This document shows positions 14,270 to 21,732 of a stretch of DNA of 23,476 nucleotides, one piece after another. The stretch's first letter is position 1. Every line of letters starts with the position of its first letter. Source of the stretch: Treponemataceae bacterium. GTDB taxonomy: Bacteria > Spirochaetota > Spirochaetia > Treponematales > Treponemataceae. The stretch lies in the NCBI GenBank assembly GCA_024697985.1, contig JAILRX010000036.1, forward strand, positions 1 to 23,476, given 5' to 3'. The notes below the pieces were generated by a model. The model was given only the letters and a program-made list of their open reading frames with translations, was not told the DNA's origin and ran no database searches. A program made the position numbers and the translations under genes.

Positions 14270-15589
14270 TTATTTGTCTGTCTTTGCGGCATTTTCGAAT
14301 TTTGTGATGTTCGAAAAGTAAAGAAGATTGATGGTTCCGATAGGACCGTTTCGCTGCTTGGCAAGGATAAGTTCAGTATCAATTCCGTTTTCGGTCTTTT
14401 CTGCAAGCCTTTCACGATGAAGGAACATAACGACGTCAGCATCCTGTTCGATGCTGCCTGAATCTCGCAACTCGGCCAAAGAAGGTGCCTTACCTTCACT
14501 GGATCGGGCAACCTGTGAGAGCGCTACAATCGGTATGTTAAGTTCTCGGGCAAGACTCTTCAAAGAACGTGAGGCTTCAGAAACTCGCTCATAATCTTTT
14601 TGTCCTGGAGAACCCGCAATCAAACCGATATAGTCGACGAACATAATTTTAATGTCATACTGTTCTTTAAGACGTCGAGCTACTGCCTTCAAATCAAGCA
14701 TTTTCATGTTAGGAGCGTCAACGATGTAAAGAGGCGCTTCGTAAAGTTTTCCGGCTGCTTCCTGGAGCTTCATAAAGTCAGAACTTCGCAAAAATCCGGT
14801 TCGCAATGCCTGAGCATCAACTCGGGAAATCTGAGCTAAAAGACGCTGCATGATCTGAGTGTCGGCCATTTCCAAAGAAAAAAAGGCAGCAGAAATGTTT
14901 TTTTCAACTACAATGTGCTGCAGCATCGAAAGAGCCATCGCCGTCTTACCGATAGAAGGTCGGGCTCCCAATATAATCATTTCAGAATTCTGAAATCCTG
15001 ATGTCAACTGGTCAAGTTCAGTAAAGCCTGAAGGAATACCTGTTACGGCGGATTTCCTTTCGTAAAGCTTATAGATATTGTCGATTGCTTCATTTACAAG
15101 CTGATCCGGAGTCTTAAAAGACTGTCTTGAAGAAATATCGGTCAGCTGGAAAATATTTTTCTGTGCATCTTCCAAAACTTCTGCATAAGGCTTTGTTTCA
15201 TCATGGGCGTACATAACAAGGTTAGATGCTGTAGAAATCAAATCCCTTCGGATAGCCTGATCCAAAACAAGCTGGGCATAGTATTCTACGTTCGCACTTG
15301 TAGGAACCTTATTCGTCAGGTCTGCAATATAAGATGCACCGCCACTGGATTCAAGTTCGCCACGCTCAGAAAGAAGTTCTGTAAGCGAAATCAAGTCGCC
15401 GCGTACACCACGATTGGAAAGTTCCAGAATGGCACTATAAATTTTTTGATTTTGTAATGAATAGAATTTTTCGGGAGTGAGGTACTTTTGGACAGTACCT
15501 ACTGAGTCCCACTCAAGTAATAAGGCACCTAATACTGCCTGTTCAGCTTCAAGATTATTTGGTGGTACCTTATCTTTGAGTGGTGTCAT
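14270..15589 (-). CDS. dnaB: replicative DNA helicase DnaB
   Basis: DnaB is the hexameric 5'-3' helicase of the replication fork. The 439-residue product begins PPNNLEAEQAVLGALLLE, the N-terminal collar domain (to about 115). The RecA-like domain carries Walker A GARPSIGKT (208-216), GIPSGFTELDQLTSGFQ just before it, Walker B in IKIMFVDYIGLI, and LSQVARSSEGKAP followed by LRDSGSIEQDADVVMF. It is slightly short at the C-terminus against E. coli (471) but complete in motifs; no intein. SD AGGT. It is the last gene of rpsF-ssb-rpsR-rplI-dnaB, 18 bases after rplI, and converges with the 12342 gene with 20 bases between stops. Confidence 0.97.
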   Translation of the reverse strand: MTPLKDKVPPNNLEAEQAVLGALLLEWDSVGTVQKYLTPEKFYSLQNQKIYSAILELSNRGVRGDLISLTELLSERGELESSGGASYIADLTNKVPTSANVEYYAQLVLDQAIRRDLISTASNLVMYAHDETKPYAEVLEDAQKNIFQLTDISSRQSFKTPDQLVNEAIDNIYKLYERKSAVTGIPSGFTELDQLTSGFQNSEMIILGARPSIGKTAMALSMLQHIVVEKNISAAFFSLEMADTQIMQRLLAQISRVDAQALRTGFLRSSDFMKLQEAAGKLYEAPLYIVDAPNMKMLDLKAVARRLKEQYDIKIMFVDYIGLIAGSPGQKDYERVSEASRSLKSLARELNIPIVALSQVARSSEGKAPSLAELRDSGSIEQDADVVMFLHRERLAEKTENGIDTELILAKQRNGPIGTINLLYFSNITKFENAAKTDK

Positions 15590-15607
15590 AGCTTTTACCT
15601 ACAGAAA

Positions 15608-16093
15608 TTATTCTGCATCCTTTTCTGCTTTTTCAGCTTCTGGAGCGTCCTGTGGAGCAACTTCTACTTCAATTTCAGCAAAGGCAGCTTCGTACAATCG
15701 TACAGTTACAGTATATTTACCTGTATTTTTGATTGTAAGACCTGGTACTTCAATTCTCTTTCTTTCGATTTCATATCCCTGAGAAAGCAGGTAGTCTGCG
15801 ATTGTCTGGTTTGTAACGGCACCAAAAAGTTTTCCGTTAGATCCAGCAGGCATATTCAATTTGATTTTGAGATTTGTAAGTTTTTCTTTGAGTGATGCAG
15901 CTTCCTGTCGTTTCAAAGCTTTTTTAGCTTCGATTTCTTCTTTTCGTGATTCGAAATAAGCTACAGTTCGGTCGTTGTATGGCAAAGCCAAGTTTCGTGG
16001 GTAAAGATAGTTTCTAGCATATCCTCTAGCAACGTCTTTTACATCCCCTTCTTCACCGAGATATTTAACATCGGCATTCAAAATTACTTTCAT
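15608..16093 (-). CDS. rplI: 50S ribosomal protein L9 (bL9)
   Basis: From ATG 16093 the product has 161 residues and starts MKVILNADVKYLGEEGDVKD, then VARGYARNYLYPRNLALPYN, the bL9 N-domain signature. The connecting helix (KKEEIEAKKALKRQEAASLKEKL-like) and C-domain (GKLFGAVTNQTIADYL) follow. The frame stays open upstream for 30 codons but those have no L9 match and cover hairpins. SD AGGAG at 16105-16101. The C-terminus carries an extra acidic tail (APEAEKAEKDAE) of about 15 residues beyond the usual end. Expression may be tuned by the hairpins at 16119-16178. Confidence 0.97.
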   Translation of the reverse strand: MKVILNADVKYLGEEGDVKDVARGYARNYLYPRNLALPYNDRTVAYFESRKEEIEAKKALKRQEAASLKEKLTNLKIKLNMPAGSNGKLFGAVTNQTIADYLLSQGYEIERKRIEVPGLTIKNTGKYTVTVRLYEAAFAEIEVEVAPQDAPEAEKAEKDAE

Positions 16094-16118
16094 TTTCAAG
16101 CTCCTATTGAAATTTTGA

Positions 16119-16178
16119 ACAGACGTCACCAGGAGTTGGATCGTCTGTCCATATTTATTTTGCTGAACTAAGTTCAGC
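16119..16178 (-). promoter_or_regulatory. two-hairpin region between rpsR and rplI with an anti-SD loop
   Basis: On the minus strand the first hairpin is GCTGAAC, TTA, GTTCAGC (16178-16162), 7 bp perfect. The second is ACAGACG (16148-16142) with CGTCTGT (16125-16119), 7 bp around a 16-base loop. That loop contains CTCCT (16135-16131), complementary to the rplI SD AGGAG (16105-16101). No T-run follows either stem, so termination is unlikely. A role in setting rplI translation or as a processing site is inferred. Confidence 0.5.
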
Positions 16179-16194
16179 CACATTAAGTGTTGTT

Positions 16195-16512
16195 TTATTC
16201 AGTTACGAATGGCAACAAACAGATAGCTCTAGCTCGTTTGATTTCAAGAGCAAGTTTTCTCTGATGTTTAGCACATGTACCTGTCATACGGCGAGGAAGA
16301 ATCTTTCCTCTTTCTGTTGTAAATCTTTTAAGTGTATCAACATCTTTGTAGTCGATCTTTGCTTTGTTAGCGCAGAATCGGCAAACCTTTTTTCTCTGGA
16401 AGAAAGGCTTGTTCTTAGAACGAGGTGCTTTATCGTCAGCATCTCCTCTCATAGAAGCGTCCATCTGTGAATCCATAGCAGATTCCATATCTTTCATCAT
16501 TTCGTCAGACAT
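16195..16512 (-). CDS. rpsR: 30S ribosomal protein S18 (bS18), zinc form with Met-rich N-tail
   Basis: The 105-residue product has the S18 core from about residue 36: PFFQRKKVCRFC, IDYKDVDTLKRFTTERGKILPRRMTGTCAKHQRKL, then IKRARAICLLPFV. Cys44, Cys47, Cys80 and His83 could form a zinc site (C+ type). The first 30 residues are an extra acidic tail with seven methionines in 21 positions. ATG 16512 is supported by SD AGGAG directly upstream, so the tail is probably real; a later in-frame Met (such as residue 21) lacks an SD as good. It lies between ssb and rplI as in many bacteria. Confidence 0.95.
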   Translation of the reverse strand: MSDEMMKDMESAMDSQMDASMRGDADDKAPRSKNKPFFQRKKVCRFCANKAKIDYKDVDTLKRFTTERGKILPRRMTGTCAKHQRKLALEIKRARAICLLPFVTE

Positions 16513-16534
16513 ATTATTCTCCTGATATTAAAAA

Positions 16535-17038
16535 TTAAAATGGAATATCTTCAGGGAATGAAGAATCGTTATAAGAAGAACCCGGGTCATACTGTTCGCC
16601 AGAATTATCTTTTCGTGCAGAAAAAGAATTATTCGAATAGTTCTGATTGGACCCCTGATAATTACCTGATCCACTGTTAGATGAACCATAATTGCCTGAA
16701 CCAGAACCAGTTCCGTTTCCGCCCAAGAGCTGAATGTCGTTAGCAACGATATATACTCTACTGTGGCTTTGTCCGTCTTTTTCCCAACGATCCTGTCGAA
16801 GTTCACCACAGATTCCTACCTGTTTTCCCTTCAAAAGATATTGCTTTAAGCTTTCAGCAGATTTTCCGAACAAGTTGATGTCAAAAAAACTTACTTCATC
16901 AACCCACTGATCACCATTCTTTCGGCGGCGATTTACTGCAATTGAAAAGTTTGAAATTGCCATTCCTCCCGGAGTGTATTTTAAATCTGCATCCCGAGTC
17001 AAACGACCAATAATATTAACGCTATTCAAATCTGCCAT
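16535..17038 (-). CDS. ssb: single-stranded DNA-binding protein
   Basis: SSB coats single-stranded DNA and recruits repair and replication proteins through its tip. The 167-residue product has the OB fold (about 1-108: SVNIIGRLTRDADLKYTPGG, FDINLFGKSAESLKQYLLKG, GELRQDRWEKDGQSHSRVYI). A Gly/Ser/Asn-rich linker follows (about 109-150), then the acidic tip FPEDIPF. SD AAGGAG. It lies between rpsF and rpsR, the standard bacterial position, and is co-transcribed with dnaB downstream. Confidence 0.97.
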   Translation of the reverse strand: MADLNSVNIIGRLTRDADLKYTPGGMAISNFSIAVNRRRKNGDQWVDEVSFFDINLFGKSAESLKQYLLKGKQVGICGELRQDRWEKDGQSHSRVYIVANDIQLLGGNGTGSGSGNYGSSNSGSGNYQGSNQNYSNNSFSARKDNSGEQYDPGSSYNDSSFPEDIPF

Positions 17039-17078
17039 AATCGTCTCCTTTTTGTAATTTGTAATTGATTTTTTTAGT

Positions 17079-17360
17079 TTATTCTTCTACACGAACAAAC
17101 AAGAATTTCAACAAGTTGTCGATAAGCTTGAACTGTGTGTCCATTTCAACAATTTTTGCAGGATTTGCATTGATGTTGAGAAGAAGGAATTTACCTTTGT
17201 TCTGCTTTTTTACTGTGTAAGTAAGATCACGATCACCGTATGGTTCTTCGCTTACGATTTCTGTTCCGAACTGAGCCAAAACTTTTTTAGTTTCTTCAAG
17301 TCCAGACTTGTACTTATCTTCATCAAGTGGGAAGATAGTCATTAATTCATATTTTCTCAT
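17079..17360 (-). CDS. rpsF: 30S ribosomal protein S6 (bS6)
   Basis: The 93-residue product starts MRKYELMTIFPLDEDKY and has EPYGDRDLTYTVKKQNKGKFLLLNI, the beta-sheet face that binds S18. The usual length is 95-135, so it is short and lacks a long C-terminal tail. SD AAGGAG before ATG 17360. It is the first gene of rpsF-ssb-rpsR-rplI-dnaB, read from the promoter at 17418-17446, with a 50-base leader that holds a hairpin. In many bacteria the S6:S18 complex represses this operon by binding such a leader. Confidence 0.97.
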   Translation of the reverse strand: MRKYELMTIFPLDEDKYKSGLEETKKVLAQFGTEIVSEEPYGDRDLTYTVKKQNKGKFLLLNINANPAKIVEMDTQFKLIDNLLKFLFVRVEE

Positions 17361-17384
17361 TCTGAGACTCCTTATGGATTTATA

Positions 17385-17404
17385 GGAACATCATACGATG
17401 TCCC
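17385..17404 (-). promoter_or_regulatory. leader hairpin of the rpsF operon
   Basis: On the minus strand GGGACATC (17404-17397), GTAT loop, GATGTTCC (17392-17385): 8 bp with one G-U, lying between the predicted start (about 17411) and the rpsF SD. It sits where the known S6:S18-binding leader occurs in other bacteria. The CCG-type loop or bulge of that motif is not obvious here, so the match is positional only. Confidence 0.5.
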
Positions 17405-17417
17405 AAGGGGTTATTTT

Positions 17418-17446
17418 AGAATACTAAAAATGGCATTTTAAGTCAA
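17418..17446 (-). promoter_or_regulatory. promoter of rpsF-ssb-rpsR-rplI-dnaB
   Basis: On the minus strand TTGACT (17446-17441), 17 bases, TATTCT (17423-17418). Back-to-back with the rsmD promoter; their -35 boxes are 13 bases apart. Confidence 0.7.
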
Positions 17447-17459
17447 GGTTGTATAAATA

Positions 17460-17487
17460 TTTACATTTATTTAAAAACAATTATAAT
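17460..17487 (+). promoter_or_regulatory. promoter of rsmD
   Basis: TTTACA (17460-17465), 16 bases, TATAAT (17482-17487). Start near 17494 places the SD GAGGT (17495-17499) at the very 5' end of the mRNA. Confidence 0.65.
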
Positions 17488-17507
17488 TATTTATGAGGTA
17501 AGAAAAT

Positions 17508-18047
17508 ATGCGAATCACAGGTGGGGTTTTAAAAGGCCGGAGCATCAAATGTCCGGACGGTGTAATCAGACCGGCAATGGACAAAATGAAAGAATCAGTT
17601 TTCTCTATTTTGCAGGATATAACAGACAAGTCGTTCCTGGATTTATTTTCCGGTTCAGGATCTATTGCACTCGAAGCTTCCTCCAGAGGCGCAAATCCGG
17701 TTTCCCTGGTTGAAAAAGACAAAATCAAAATCAACACGGTCCTCAACAACGTTTCGATAGCACCAAACAGAATCAACTGCCACTTCATGAGCGTAGAACT
17801 TTTCATCAAACGAAACAAAGAACAGTTTGACTACATTTTCTGTGATCCGCCTTTCCCGTACAATTTCCATCAGGATCTGGTCGGAATGTGCTTCAGATAC
17901 AATGCCCTGAAAGAAAACGGTATTCTGATGATTCACCACCCTGCCGAAAAAAAATTAGACGAGCATGTTGAAGGTCTCGTGCGCTTTGACCAGAGAATTT
18001 TTGGAAGGTCCATAGTTGATTTTTATAAAATTGAGAAATTTGATTAA
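17508..18047 (+). CDS. rsmD: 16S rRNA (guanine-966 N2)-methyltransferase
   Basis: RsmD methylates G966 of 16S rRNA using S-adenosylmethionine. The 179-residue product begins MRITGGVLKGRSIKCPDG, then IRPAMDKMKESVFSIL, the RsmD signature. The SAM-binding motif is FLDLFSGSGSIALEASSRGA (about 43-62) and the catalytic motif is CDPPFPYN (about 113-120; usually DPPY). The length is normal. SD GAGGT lies 8 bases before ATG. Divergent from the S6 operon with a promoter of its own. Close relatives of this fold modify other RNAs, but the N-terminal signature supports RsmD. Confidence 0.93.
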   Translation: MRITGGVLKGRSIKCPDGVIRPAMDKMKESVFSILQDITDKSFLDLFSGSGSIALEASSRGANPVSLVEKDKIKINTVLNNVSIAPNRINCHFMSVELFIKRNKEQFDYIFCDPPFPYNFHQDLVGMCFRYNALKENGILMIHHPAEKKLDEHVEGLVRFDQRIFGRSIVDFYKIEKFD

Positions 18048-18052
18048 ATTAC

Positions 18053-18081
18053 TTGACCTTTTTAAATATTAATGAGAAAAT
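18053..18081 (+). promoter_or_regulatory. weak candidate promoter of the 18097 gene
   Basis: TTGACC (18053-18058) starts six bases after the rsmD stop codon; 17 bases later is GAAAAT (18076-18081), a four-of-six -10. Read-through from rsmD is an alternative. Confidence 0.35.
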
Positions 18082-18096
18082 TTATGTGGTAGCATT

Positions 18097-18441
18097 ATGA
18101 ATGATGATGTTAAAAAGAAAATGGATAAAGTAATCGGAGACGGAGCCTTTATCAGGCTTACCGATAATTCCTCTTCAAATTTAACAGCAGAACAAAAAGT
18201 AATTCTAAACCGCAAAGGTAATGAGTTGTTCAATGAGGGCAAAATAAATGAGGCCCGAAAACTTTTCATTACAACTGGATATTCAGATGGTCTTACAAGA
18301 TGCGGCGATGTAGAAGCAAAACAAAACCGCGAACTTGAAGCATTAAAGCTTTACTGGTTGGCCCACAACAAGCGAAAATCTGAACCGTTAATCGATAAAA
18401 TATCAACTTTGATATCTTTATTACTAAAAGAAGAGGAATAA
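18097..18441 (+). CDS. small cytoplasmic protein, function unknown
   Basis: The 114-residue product has no signal peptide or membrane segment. Its first part is MNDDVKKKMDKVIGDGAFIRLTD, followed from about residue 35 by helical units resembling TPR halves (ILNRKGNELFNEGKINEARKLF, then LEALKLYWLAHN). It ends in an acidic LLKEEE. The SD is weak (GTGG). It lies 49 bases after rsmD and only one base before the TPR gene, with which it is surely co-transcribed. The TPR-like pattern in both suggests they act together, but I recognise no named family and assign no function. Confidence 0.82.
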   Translation: MNDDVKKKMDKVIGDGAFIRLTDNSSSNLTAEQKVILNRKGNELFNEGKINEARKLFITTGYSDGLTRCGDVEAKQNRELEALKLYWLAHNKRKSEPLIDKISTLISLLLKEEE

Positions 18442-18442
18442 T

Positions 18443-19612
18443 ATGAGTGATTGTGCCCCAAATGATAAGAATCTCGCCCAGGATTCAAATGAATTTATGC
18501 CTGAAAATGAACTTCCTATAGAAATCAATGAGGAAGACTCAAAAAATTCCCAGATAACAGAACTTTCTAAAACAGGATATTTTCTCTTAAAAGAGAATCG
18601 TATAGAAGAATCAAAAGAAGCTTTTAATAAGATTCTTGAAATCGAAGAAAACAACAACTACGCTTTAGTTGGTCTCGGCGATCTTGAACGAAAACAGAAC
18701 AATTTCAACGAAGCCATCAAGTATTACAAGCAGTGCCTTACATATCATGCCGGAAATAATTATGCGCTTTTTGGTCTTGCTGACTGTTACAAAGCTCTCA
18801 ATCAGTTCCACAGCGCAATTGAAATCTGGGAACAGTATCTGGTTCACGATGACAAGAACATCACTGTTTTGACACGTGTTGCAGACGCTTACCGAAAAAT
18901 CAAGGATTTCAAAAAGTCAAAGCAGCTCTATCTTAGAGTTTTAGATATGGAAGAGAACAATACATACGCTTTGATCGGACTTGGACATTTGAACTATGAC
19001 TTCAAGGAATACCGTGAAGCCTTGTATTATTGGACAAGGATGCTCAACCTCAACCCAGAACAGGTTGATATCAGAGTTTTGACATCTATCGGTAACTGCC
19101 ACAGAAAACTCAGAACTTTTGACAAGGGTGTTCCATTTTTTGAGAAGGCTCTTGAAATGGATCCTAAAAACTTCTATGCCCTTTTCGGACTTGCAGACTG
19201 CTACAGAGGAATGAACCAGCAGTACCGTTCAATCGAATATTGGAACAGAATTCTTGAAATAGATCCTAAAAACAAGGTTATCCTTACACGTGCTGGCGAC
19301 GCATACAGAAGCACAGGAAACTATGAAAAGGCTACAGAATACTACAACAAGGCATTGAATATTGAGTTTGATATTTATGCAGTTTTGGGACTTGCCCTTA
19401 TCAGCAAAAACCAGGGTCGTTACGAGGAAGCAATTGCAAGCCTCACACGATTGAAGCAGTCAGATCCACGAAATTACAGATTCTATCTTGATCTGGCAGA
19501 CTGCTACCTTAAACTTGGCGACAAAAATAAGGCTATCGAGACACTGCAGGAATTTCAGAAGTTTGGCATTAAAAACCAGGCAATCAATGATGTTCTTGAA
19601 AGCATCAAATAG
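18443..19612 (+). CDS. tetratricopeptide repeat protein
   Basis: The 389-residue product has no signal peptide; residues 1-35 are acidic and probably disordered. From about 40 to 385 it is continuous TPR, about ten units. Units alternate between two types: one starting YALxGL (tyrosines at 73, 107, 175, 245, and YAVLGL at 312) and one starting VLT (142, 212 and about 280), giving a super-repeat of about 69 residues. TPRs form protein-binding solenoids; partners are unknown. SD AGAGG overlaps the end of the preceding small gene, with one base between stop and start. It is followed 10 bases later by rlmN. Confidence 0.92.
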   Translation: MSDCAPNDKNLAQDSNEFMPENELPIEINEEDSKNSQITELSKTGYFLLKENRIEESKEAFNKILEIEENNNYALVGLGDLERKQNNFNEAIKYYKQCLTYHAGNNYALFGLADCYKALNQFHSAIEIWEQYLVHDDKNITVLTRVADAYRKIKDFKKSKQLYLRVLDMEENNTYALIGLGHLNYDFKEYREALYYWTRMLNLNPEQVDIRVLTSIGNCHRKLRTFDKGVPFFEKALEMDPKNFYALFGLADCYRGMNQQYRSIEYWNRILEIDPKNKVILTRAGDAYRSTGNYEKATEYYNKALNIEFDIYAVLGLALISKNQGRYEEAIASLTRLKQSDPRNYRFYLDLADCYLKLGDKNKAIETLQEFQKFGIKNQAINDVLESIK

Positions 19613-19622
19613 TTAACGGAAA

Positions 19623-20636
19623 ATGCAGAAAATCCCTATCGTTTCGCTTAATTGCGATGAGCTCACCGAAAAACTTGAATTGAAACAGAAATTCAGGGCA
19701 AAACAGATTTTCAAATGGATTTCTGAAGGCGTAACCTCATTCGATCAGATGACAAACCTTTCTTTGGACTTGCGCTCTGAACTGAATGAAAAAGCAACTC
19801 TAAGAAGTTCTACTATCAGCAAAAAGCTCGTTGATCCTGACGGAACGGTAAAACTCCAGATTACATTAAGTGACGAATCCTGCATCGAATGTGTACTTCT
19901 TCTCGACAAAAAAGGACGAAAAACAGCGTGCGTTTCCTGTCAGGTAGGTTGTGCAATGAAGTGCGCATTCTGCAAAACTGGAACCCTTGGATTCAAACGT
20001 AATCTTGAAGCATACGAAATCATCGAACAGTTCCTGTTTCTAGAAAAAGAATGTGGAAAACTGGACAACATCGTCTTTATGGGCATGGGTGAACCGATGC
20101 TCAACCTGACTGAAATCCGAAAAGCAATCGCAATTCTTGCTGATGAAAACGGAAGGAACCTATCAACACGAAGAATTACCCTTTCGACCTGTGGAATCAT
20201 CAAGGGAATCTATGACCTGGCTGATAACGGACCTAAAATCAGGCTTGCAGTTTCACTTACAACTGCAAATCCTGAACTACGCGAAGAACTTATGCCTGTT
20301 GCAAAGACAAACCCGCTGCCGGAATTAAAGAAAGCCATTCAGTATTTTGTCAAAACGACGGGAAAACGATGTACTTTGGAAGCAGCCTTAATAGGCGGTG
20401 TGAACACTGACAAAAAATCAGCGGAAAACATGATCAATTTTGCAAGAAACATGGATGTAATGATAAATCTCATTCCGTGGAATCCTGTAAGCGAGCTGGA
20501 TTTTACAGAGCCTACAAAATCAGAATGCGACAATTTTTACCGGGAATTGGAAAGAGCCGGATTGAATATCACCTTCCGAGCCCGCAAAGGAAAGAAAATC
20601 GGTGGAGCATGCGGGCAGCTGGGCAAGGTAAACTAA
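19623..20636 (+). CDS. rlmN: 23S rRNA (A2503-C2)/tRNA (A37-C2) methyltransferase RlmN
   Basis: RlmN is a radical-SAM enzyme that methylates C2 of A2503 in 23S rRNA and A37 in some tRNAs. The 337-residue product has the cluster motif CAMKCAFC (Cys110, 114, 117). It has FMGMGEPMLN after it, and the C-terminal cysteine in GGACGQL (Cys330) that forms the protein-RNA intermediate. A second cysteine needed for turnover is likely in the CVSC region. The SD is poor (ACGGAAA directly before ATG), suggesting coupling to the TPR gene. Its TAA abuts the lspA stop with no base between. RlmN, and not Cfr, is favoured by length and neighbours. Confidence 0.95.
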   Translation: MQKIPIVSLNCDELTEKLELKQKFRAKQIFKWISEGVTSFDQMTNLSLDLRSELNEKATLRSSTISKKLVDPDGTVKLQITLSDESCIECVLLLDKKGRKTACVSCQVGCAMKCAFCKTGTLGFKRNLEAYEIIEQFLFLEKECGKLDNIVFMGMGEPMLNLTEIRKAIAILADENGRNLSTRRITLSTCGIIKGIYDLADNGPKIRLAVSLTTANPELREELMPVAKTNPLPELKKAIQYFVKTTGKRCTLEAALIGGVNTDKKSAENMINFARNMDVMINLIPWNPVSELDFTEPTKSECDNFYRELERAGLNITFRARKGKKIGGACGQLGKVN

Positions 20637-21173
20637 TTATTCATCAGTTTTTTTAGTTTTGGAACCTGAAATAAACTTGTCTTTCGCAATGAAAATATCG
20701 TAAATCAAGAAAACAATCACGCCAAACGTAATCGAAAGGTCGGCGACATTCAGAATTCCAGTTCTGAGCTTGCCGATTCCAAAATTCATAAAATCAATTA
20801 CGCTGAAATCGTTAAAAATCCTGTCTACGAGATTTCCAAGTCCACCTGCAATGATCGTAGTGAACATTATGCAGCGATGGATGTTCTTTTCCTTGAAAAT
20901 GCACCAGACAAGACCTGCAAGGCAGACTAAAACCGGCAGAACTATCAGCAGAATATACTTAAGTACAATCGGAAAATTTGCGCCCATGCTCAAAAAAGCA
21001 CCTGTGTTCTGTGCGTAAACAAAAACTACAAGGTTTTTAAGATAAGAATGGACGCCGGTTCCCTTAAGATAAGTTGTTGCAAGTATTTTTGTGATTCTAT
21101 CAAGACCAAAGTTGATGGCAAAACTTAACACACCTGCAATAATGATATTTCTGCGGTTTTTATCAAGAGACAT
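20637..21173 (-). CDS. lspA: lipoprotein signal peptidase (signal peptidase II)
   Basis: LspA removes signal peptides from diacylglyceryl-modified prolipoproteins, such as the two lipoproteins encoded in this window. The 178-residue product has four membrane segments (about 9-30, 67-90, 101-118 and 140-162). It has QNTGAFLSM and the catalytic aspartates in GGLGNLVDRIF (Asp117) and ILNVADLSI (Asp145). The SD AAGGCG lies about 10 bases before ATG, inside an AT-rich spacer. It lies 21 bases after leuD, probably the last gene of the same transcript. The C-terminal KTKKTDE tail is charged and cytoplasmic. Confidence 0.95.
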   Translation of the reverse strand: MSLDKNRRNIIIAGVLSFAINFGLDRITKILATTYLKGTGVHSYLKNLVVFVYAQNTGAFLSMGANFPIVLKYILLIVLPVLVCLAGLVWCIFKEKNIHRCIMFTTIIAGGLGNLVDRIFNDFSVIDFMNFGIGKLRTGILNVADLSITFGVIVFLIYDIFIAKDKFISGSKTKKTDE

Positions 21174-21194
21174 AATTAATATTCGCCTTTTTTA

Positions 21195-21731
21195 TTAATA
21201 TTTTTTTTCTGTGTAGCCAATCCAGCCTTCATCGTAAACAAGTTCTTTTTCAAGACCTTCGAGCCGGAAATAATAGCTTTTTGAAAGACTGCCTGAAATC
21301 AGTTTTACCTTGGCAGTATTTTCTTCTTTATCAATTTTTACAGAACATTCGGTATCTTTATCAGCAAAGGTTCGGAACATATCATCAATGTCTTTTTTGC
21401 TGATTTCAATAGCCATAAGTCCGCAATTGAACATGTTTGTTTTGAAAATTCTAGCGAAGTTCGAAGCAACAACAACGTTAATGCCGTTTACTTCCAAAGC
21501 CCAGATAGCATGCTCACGTGAAGAACCGCAGCCAAAATTTTCTCGGGTAATGATTACACCCTTTCCTGGAATATCTGTTTTTGGATTAAAACCATCAAGT
21601 TTTAAATCTTCAAGCAAATATGGTTTAAGCGCAGCTTTAGAATCTTCCGTCAGATATTTTGCGCTTATGATTTCGTCCGTATTGATGTCAGAACGATCCA
21701 AAAAAAGAACTTTTCCACCAAAAGTTTTCAT
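21195..21731 (-). CDS. leuD: 3-isopropylmalate dehydratase small subunit (LeuD type)
   Basis: The small swivel subunit of the aconitase-family enzyme that isomerises 2- to 3-isopropylmalate in leucine synthesis. From ATG 21731 it has 178 residues, starting MKTFGGKVLFLDRSDINTDEI, with the conserved NFGCGSSREHA and the ASNFARIFKTN segment. The in-frame ATG at 21749 would extend it by six residues, but it precedes the SD AGAGG, so it is rejected. It starts one base after the leuC stop, so the subunits are made together. Related two-subunit enzymes (homoaconitase, dimethylmalate dehydratase) have the same fold; no leuA or leuB is in the window to settle the substrate. Confidence 0.85.
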   Translation of the reverse strand: MKTFGGKVLFLDRSDINTDEIISAKYLTEDSKAALKPYLLEDLKLDGFNPKTDIPGKGVIITRENFGCGSSREHAIWALEVNGINVVVASNFARIFKTNMFNCGLMAIEISKKDIDDMFRTFADKDTECSVKIDKEENTAKVKLISGSLSKSYYFRLEGLEKELVYDEGWIGYTEKKY

Positions 21732-21732
21732 T

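Noticed and set aside
14292..14317. 8-bp hairpin TTTTCGAA/TTCGAAAA near the end of dnaB, considered as a terminator for the convergent 12342 gene
   Set aside because: No T-run follows on either strand; the pairing may be chance within coding sequence.
16094..16183. In-frame 30-codon extension of rplI
   Set aside because: L9 starts MKVIL; SD AGGAG is correctly placed for ATG 16093 and the extension covers hairpins.
20620..20670. Possible terminator at the zero-gap rlmN/lspA junction
   Set aside because: A 7-bp AT-only pairing AAACTAA/TTAGTTT around a T-rich loop lacks a GC core and a following T-run.
21171..21205. AT-only inverted repeat (ATTAATA/TATTAAT) flanking the lspA SD
   Set aside because: All-AT pairing in an AT-rich spacer is expected by chance and would be unstable.
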